DNA from: Janibacter melonis
GTDB taxonomy: Bacteria > Actinomycetota > Actinomycetes > Actinomycetales > Dermatophilaceae
Length of the DNA: 64,000 bases
Reading direction: 5' to 3'
Assembly (NCBI RefSeq): GCF_020567375.1
Contig: NZ_JAJBZM010000001.1
Span: forward strand, 233,396 to 297,395
In this document: in pieces, positions 61,508-64,000 of the stretch
Layout of the letters: the number at the start of each line of letters is the position of its first letter
Position numbering within the stretch: position 1 is the first letter of the stretch
The notes under the pieces: generated by a model
Told to the model about the DNA's origin: nothing
Database searches by the model: none
Seen by the model: the letters and a program-made list of their open reading frames with translations, nothing else
Position numbers and translations under genes: made by a program

Positions 61508-62038
61508 TCAGCGCCCGGGCTCGGGACCGGCGCCAGGCCCGGCGTCGGCTCCCCCGTCGCCCTCGCCCTCGCCGGCGGGCGTCTCGAAGTCCTCGGGGCT
61601 GATGTCCTCGAGGAACTCCTTGAAGCGCTCGACCTCGTCCTCCTCCTCCGAGGACTCGACCCCGGCCTGGGCGACGAGCTCTTCGGTCGCGAGGACGTCG
61701 GCGCCGCAGCGCAGCGCGACGGCGATCGCGTCGGAGGAGCGCGAGTCGACCCGGGTGCCGTCGTCGAGGACGAGGTTGGCGTAGAAGACCCCCTCGTCGA
61801 GGGTGACGATCTCGACGGAGGTGATCCGGCGCCCGACCGCCTCGACGACGTCGACGAGCAGGTCGTGCGTCAGCGGGCGCGGGGGCTCGACGCCCTCCTG
61901 CGCGTAGGCGATCGACGTCGCCTCGGCGGCGCCGATCCAGATCGGCAGGTAGCGCGAGCCGTCGCGCTCGCGGAGCAGGACGATGGGCTGGGAGGTCGGC
62001 ATCTCGACCCTGACGCCGAGGACATCGAGTGCAATCAC
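61508..62038 (-). CDS. DUF151 (bifunctional nuclease-family) protein
   Basis: A 176-residue protein of the DUF151 bifunctional-nuclease family, corresponding to Rv1829 in gene order. Conserved parts are QPIVLLRERDGSRYLPIWIG, EATSIAYAQEG, RPLTHDLLVDVVEAVG and SRSSDAIAVALRCGADVLAT. The tail from about 130 is acidic (SSEEEDEVERFKEFLEDISP) and likely disordered. A minus-strand TACGGT (62050-62045) lies 6 bases before the GTG at 62038, so the mRNA is probably leaderless. Nuclease activity is only a family-level inference. Confidence 0.88.
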   Translation of the reverse strand: MIALDVLGVRVEMPTSQPIVLLRERDGSRYLPIWIGAAEATSIAYAQEGVEPPRPLTHDLLVDVVEAVGRRITSVEIVTLDEGVFYANLVLDDGTRVDSRSSDAIAVALRCGADVLATEELVAQAGVESSEEEDEVERFKEFLEDISPEDFETPAGEGEGDGGADAGPGAGPEPGR

Positions 62039-62097
62039 GAGACCACCGTAGTCCGCCGACCTGTGACCGCGCGGGGTGGGCGACGGGGTGACCTCGA

Positions 62098-62805
62098 TCA
62101 GTCGTCGAGGTGCTGCAGCTGCGCGCGGACGAGCGCCGTGTGCAGGTCGAGGCACGCGGCCGCGACGGTCCGCGCCTGTGCGCCGGGGTCCGGCTCGACC
62201 GGACCGCGCCCGTGCACCGAGCGCTGGGCGCGCACGTGCTCGACGAGGCCGACCTCGCGCTCGGCGGCGGTGCGGAAGGGGCGCAGGTGACGCACCTCGA
62301 TGCCCGCGGCGACGAGGACGGCGGCGGCGCGCGCGACGTCGAGGTCGTCCTGCCCGTGGTGCTCCCCGGCCGGGCGCACGAGGCCGTAGCTCACGAGGTC
62401 GCGCAGCGTCGACCCGTCGATGCCGGCCGCCTCGGCGAGCTCGGACGCCGTGAGGCGAAGGGGGGCGCGCGGCGCGAGGACGTCGGGGTCGGTGCGCTCC
62501 CCCGCCGGCGGCGCCGCGGCCCGGGCCTGCCCGGTGGCCTCGTCGACGACGAGGCCACGGTCGAGCGCGTCGAGGTGCTCGCGGATCACCTTGAGCGGCC
62601 AGAAGCGGTCGCGCTGCGCGGAGAGGACGAAGCGCAGCCGCTCGACGTCGGCGTCGCTGTAGCGGCGCGAGCCCTTCGGCGTGCGCTGGGGGGTGATGAG
62701 CCCCTGCGCCTCGAGGTAGCGGATCTTCGAGATCGAGATGTCGGGGAAGGTCTCGCCCAGCGCCGCGAGGACCGCCCCGATCCCGACGGTGCGGCCGGAC
62801 GTCAC
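62098..62805 (-). CDS. MerR family regulator (Rv1828-like)
   Basis: A 235-residue regulator with a MerR winged helix at about 8-80 (TFPDISISKIRYLEAQGLIT, TPKGSRRYSDADVERLRF) and a larger C-terminal helical part with a second HTH-like segment (LTASELAEAAGIDGSTLRDL). It has no Cys ligands typical of metal sensors. Rv1828 has the same position beside garA. The GTG at 62805 follows the garA stop with no gap (TAG-GTG), so the two are co-translated. Its effector is unknown. Confidence 0.9.
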   Translation of the reverse strand: MTSGRTVGIGAVLAALGETFPDISISKIRYLEAQGLITPQRTPKGSRRYSDADVERLRFVLSAQRDRFWPLKVIREHLDALDRGLVVDEATGQARAAAPPAGERTDPDVLAPRAPLRLTASELAEAAGIDGSTLRDLVSYGLVRPAGEHHGQDDLDVARAAAVLVAAGIEVRHLRPFRTAAEREVGLVEHVRAQRSVHGRGPVEPDPGAQARTVAAACLDLHTALVRAQLQHLDD

Positions 62806-63255
62806 CTACGCGGTGCCTGCGTAGAAGACGAGCCGGAACTTGCCGATCTGGACCTCGTCACCCGTGCGCAGCAGCGCGTCGTCGATCCGCTCGCGGTTGA
62901 CGTACGTGCCGTTGAGCGAGCCGACGTCGCGCACCGAGAAGCCCTGCTCGCCGCGGCTGAAGACCGCGTGCTTGCGCGAGACGGTGACGTCGTCGAGGAA
63001 GATGTCGCTGCTCGGACCACGGCCGGAGGTGACCTCGGCGTCGTCGAGGAGGAAGCGGGCCCCCGTGTTGGGGCCGCGCAGCACGATGAGCAGCGCCGTG
63101 CCGGCGCGCAGCGCCTCGACCGTCGCCTGCTCCTCGCGGCTCAGCAGGTGGTCGACCTGGTCGTGCGCCTCGGGCGCGACCGCGTCGACACCCGTGAACT
63201 GCTGGGTGACGGGGTCCTGACGGTGCTGGGGCACCTGCTCGTCGGAGCCGGTCAT
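62806..63255 (-). CDS. garA: FHA-domain protein GarA/OdhI-like
   Basis: Regulator that inhibits 2-oxoglutarate dehydrogenase and glutamate dehydrogenase and is itself switched by Ser/Thr kinase phosphorylation. The 149-residue protein has a long N-terminal tail (about 1-45) and an FHA domain at about 52-149 (SGRGPSSDIFLDDVTVSRKHAV, LNGTYVNRERID). Mycobacterial and corynebacterial members carry a phosphorylated ETTSVF motif near the N-terminus. Here the tail has DPVTQQFTGVD instead, so the phospho-acceptor is unclear. AGGAGG 7 bases before the ATG and a TAGGCT -10 element (63296-63291) are present. Confidence 0.92.
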   Translation of the reverse strand: MTGSDEQVPQHRQDPVTQQFTGVDAVAPEAHDQVDHLLSREEQATVEALRAGTALLIVLRGPNTGARFLLDDAEVTSGRGPSSDIFLDDVTVSRKHAVFSRGEQGFSVRDVGSLNGTYVNRERIDDALLRTGDEVQIGKFRLVFYAGTA

Positions 63256-63298
63256 CGAGAGTCCTCCTTGGCTGCTCGTTGCGTGGGGTCAGCCTAGA

Positions 63299-63324
63299 CG
63301 ACCGACCGCGGGTGCGGTCGGTCG
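63299..63324. terminator. Perfect 11-pair hairpin between gcvH and garA
   Basis: CGACCGACCGC (63299-63309) pairs with GCGGTCGGTCG (63314-63324) around GGGT. It lies 3' of gcvH on the minus strand and just before the garA -10 element, so it probably ends gcvH transcripts. No T-run follows. Confidence 0.7.
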
Positions 63325-63347
63325 CCCGGGCGAAGGGGGTGCGGGGC

Positions 63348-63728
63348 TCAGCCGAGCTGCTGCTGGTACGCCTCGGCGTCCATGAGCTCGCTGGTGTCGG
63401 CGCCGTCGCCGAGGGTGATCTCGTACATCCACCCGTCGCCGTAGGGGTCGGAGTTGACGAGCTCGGGGGTGCCCTCGAGCGCCTCGTTGACGGCGGTCAC
63501 GGTGCCCGTGAGCGGGGCGTAGAGGTCGGAGACCGACTTCGTGGACTCGACCTCGCCGCACGAGTCGCCCTTGCTCACCTCGTCGCCGACCGTCGGCAGG
63601 CTGACGAAGACGACGTCGCCGAGGGCCTCCTGGGCGTAGCCGGTGATGCCGATGCGCACGCCCTCGGCGGTCTCGCGCACCCACTCGTGGTCGGTGGTGT
63701 AGCGCAGGTCGTCGGGGTACTCGCTCAT
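63348..63728 (-). CDS. gcvH: Glycine cleavage system H protein
   Basis: Lipoyl carrier of the glycine cleavage system, 126 residues. The lipoylated lysine is in GEVESTKSVSDLYAP (about 59-66), and the fold motifs YTTDHEWVRE, GITGYAQEALGDVVFVSLP and VNSDPYGDGWMYEI are standard. GAGGAG lies just before the ATG. TAGGGT (63824-63819) is a likely -10 element with a leader of about 84 bases, and it begins with the stop codon of the upstream DUF881 gene. No riboswitch is seen in this leader. Confidence 0.97.
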   Translation of the reverse strand: MSEYPDDLRYTTDHEWVRETAEGVRIGITGYAQEALGDVVFVSLPTVGDEVSKGDSCGEVESTKSVSDLYAPLTGTVTAVNEALEGTPELVNSDPYGDGWMYEITLGDGADTSELMDAEAYQQQLG

Positions 63729-63821
63729 GGCTCTCCTCGGTGCTCGTGGTGGGGCGTGCTCGTGTGCGGGGCTGGTCGTCGTCCGGTGGCGCTGACGCGG
63801 CGGGCCGCTCGTGCCGTGACC

Positions 63822-64000
63822 CTACCGGGAGGCCGAGGGCTCGGGGACGGGGCGAGCGTAACGAGGGCTCGAGACACGGTGCAACGCGTCGACGGACACC
63901 TCGTCCTGCTCGGTGACGGTGACCTGCCCCCCGCGCCCGCGCACCGACTCGGTGATGCCGCCGGGGATCTCCATCGCCGAGCTGAGCGTCTGCGCGTCGC
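63822..64000 (-). CDS. DUF881 family protein, C-terminal end (cut by window edge)
   Basis: Reading the minus strand from 63998, the frame gives DAQTLSSAMEIPGGITESVR, then GRGGQVTVTEQDEVSVDALH, and ends RYARPVPEPSASR before TAG at 63824-63822. This matches the end of DUF881 membrane-associated proteins, which lie directly upstream of gcvH in mycobacteria (Rv1825). The rest of the gene is outside the window. The frame is too short to have been noted automatically, but the family match and gene order support it. Confidence 0.82.
   Translation of the reverse strand, partial: DAQTLSSAMEIPGGITESVRGRGGQVTVTEQDEVSVDALHRVSSPRYARPVPEPSASR

Noticed and set aside
63729-63818. Second glycine riboswitch before gcvH
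   Set aside because: The leader lacks the aptamer core words seen before gcvP, and only a -10 element and a Shine-Dalgarno are visible.

Overview
The window is very GC-rich, compact DNA from an actinomycete. The evidence is a Pup-ligation gene set (dop, pup, pafA, ARC ATPase), RbpA, GarA, PafBC, the tatA-tatC-helY order, polyprenol-phosphate-mannose synthase, and the gcvH-garA-merR-DUF151-merR-gcvP order also found in mycobacteria. Style and content suggest Micrococcales, perhaps an Intrasporangiaceae-type genome; that placement is an inference. No rRNA, tRNA, CRISPR array, integrase or insertion sequence is visible. No gene-free gap exceeds 300 bases; the largest is the 294-base gap at 57301-57594. 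The window cuts metH at the left edge and a DUF881 gene at the right edge.

Layout. 1-5295: metH fragment, divergent from a site-2 protease, trmI and the ARC ATPase. 5302-8960: a minus-strand block (DUF3054, PRPP synthase, two tandem HSL esterases) lying between arc and dop. 8997-17020: dop, pup, pafA, two FKBP isomerases, DUF3866, pafB, pafC. Pup is followed directly by pafA with no 20S proteasome genes, Pup ends in GGE, and the ARC C-terminus lacks the proteasome-docking motif, so this looks like pupylation without a proteasome. 17069-26803: tatA, tatC, a diacylglycerol-kinase-type lipid kinase, helY, a 5'-3' exonuclease, an Lrp regulator, lnt and ppm as overlapping separate genes, an FxsA-like protein, rbpA. 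27049-34952: a UMF1-type transporter, a secreted M15 peptidase, rlmC, an SSB-like gene altered by a 38-base tandem duplication, a small HTH gene behind a symmetric operator-promoter, GrpB-like, an unknown protein, a DNA-glycosylase-like protein and a hydrolase. 35117-40411: a candidate phenolic-lipid cluster (FAD oxidoreductase, UbiA prenyltransferase, type III polyketide synthase, ICMT-type methyltransferase) followed by metallo-hydrolase and DUF72 genes. 40523-52788: a stress protein, ArfB, DUF309, a VOC-thioesterase fusion, terC under a manganese riboswitch, an AAA ATPase, the tdh-kbl threonine-to-glycine operon, a YrdC-type protein, an FAD monooxygenase, OsmC, a phosphatase and a glutamate-cysteine ligase-type enzyme. 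52964-63728: sbcD-sbcC, gcvP under a glycine riboswitch, two MerR regulators, DUF151, garA, gcvH.

Genome-style signals. About 19 genes have a TANNNT -10 element 5-8 bases before the start codon and no Shine-Dalgarno, which predicts leaderless mRNAs. An 11-base word, CCCCCTTCGCC, occurs at least 15 times, always in the sense direction of the adjacent gene and often just after stop codons. A compound palindromic repeat fills two convergent intergenic gaps (13767-13851 and 48238-48297). Perfect or near-perfect hairpins separate most other convergent pairs.

Metabolic links. tdh and kbl make glycine from threonine. gcvP and gcvH, with a glycine-sensing leader, break glycine down to one-carbon units, which feed methylation through metH. 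All functional statements rest on sequence recognition by eye; no database search was run.
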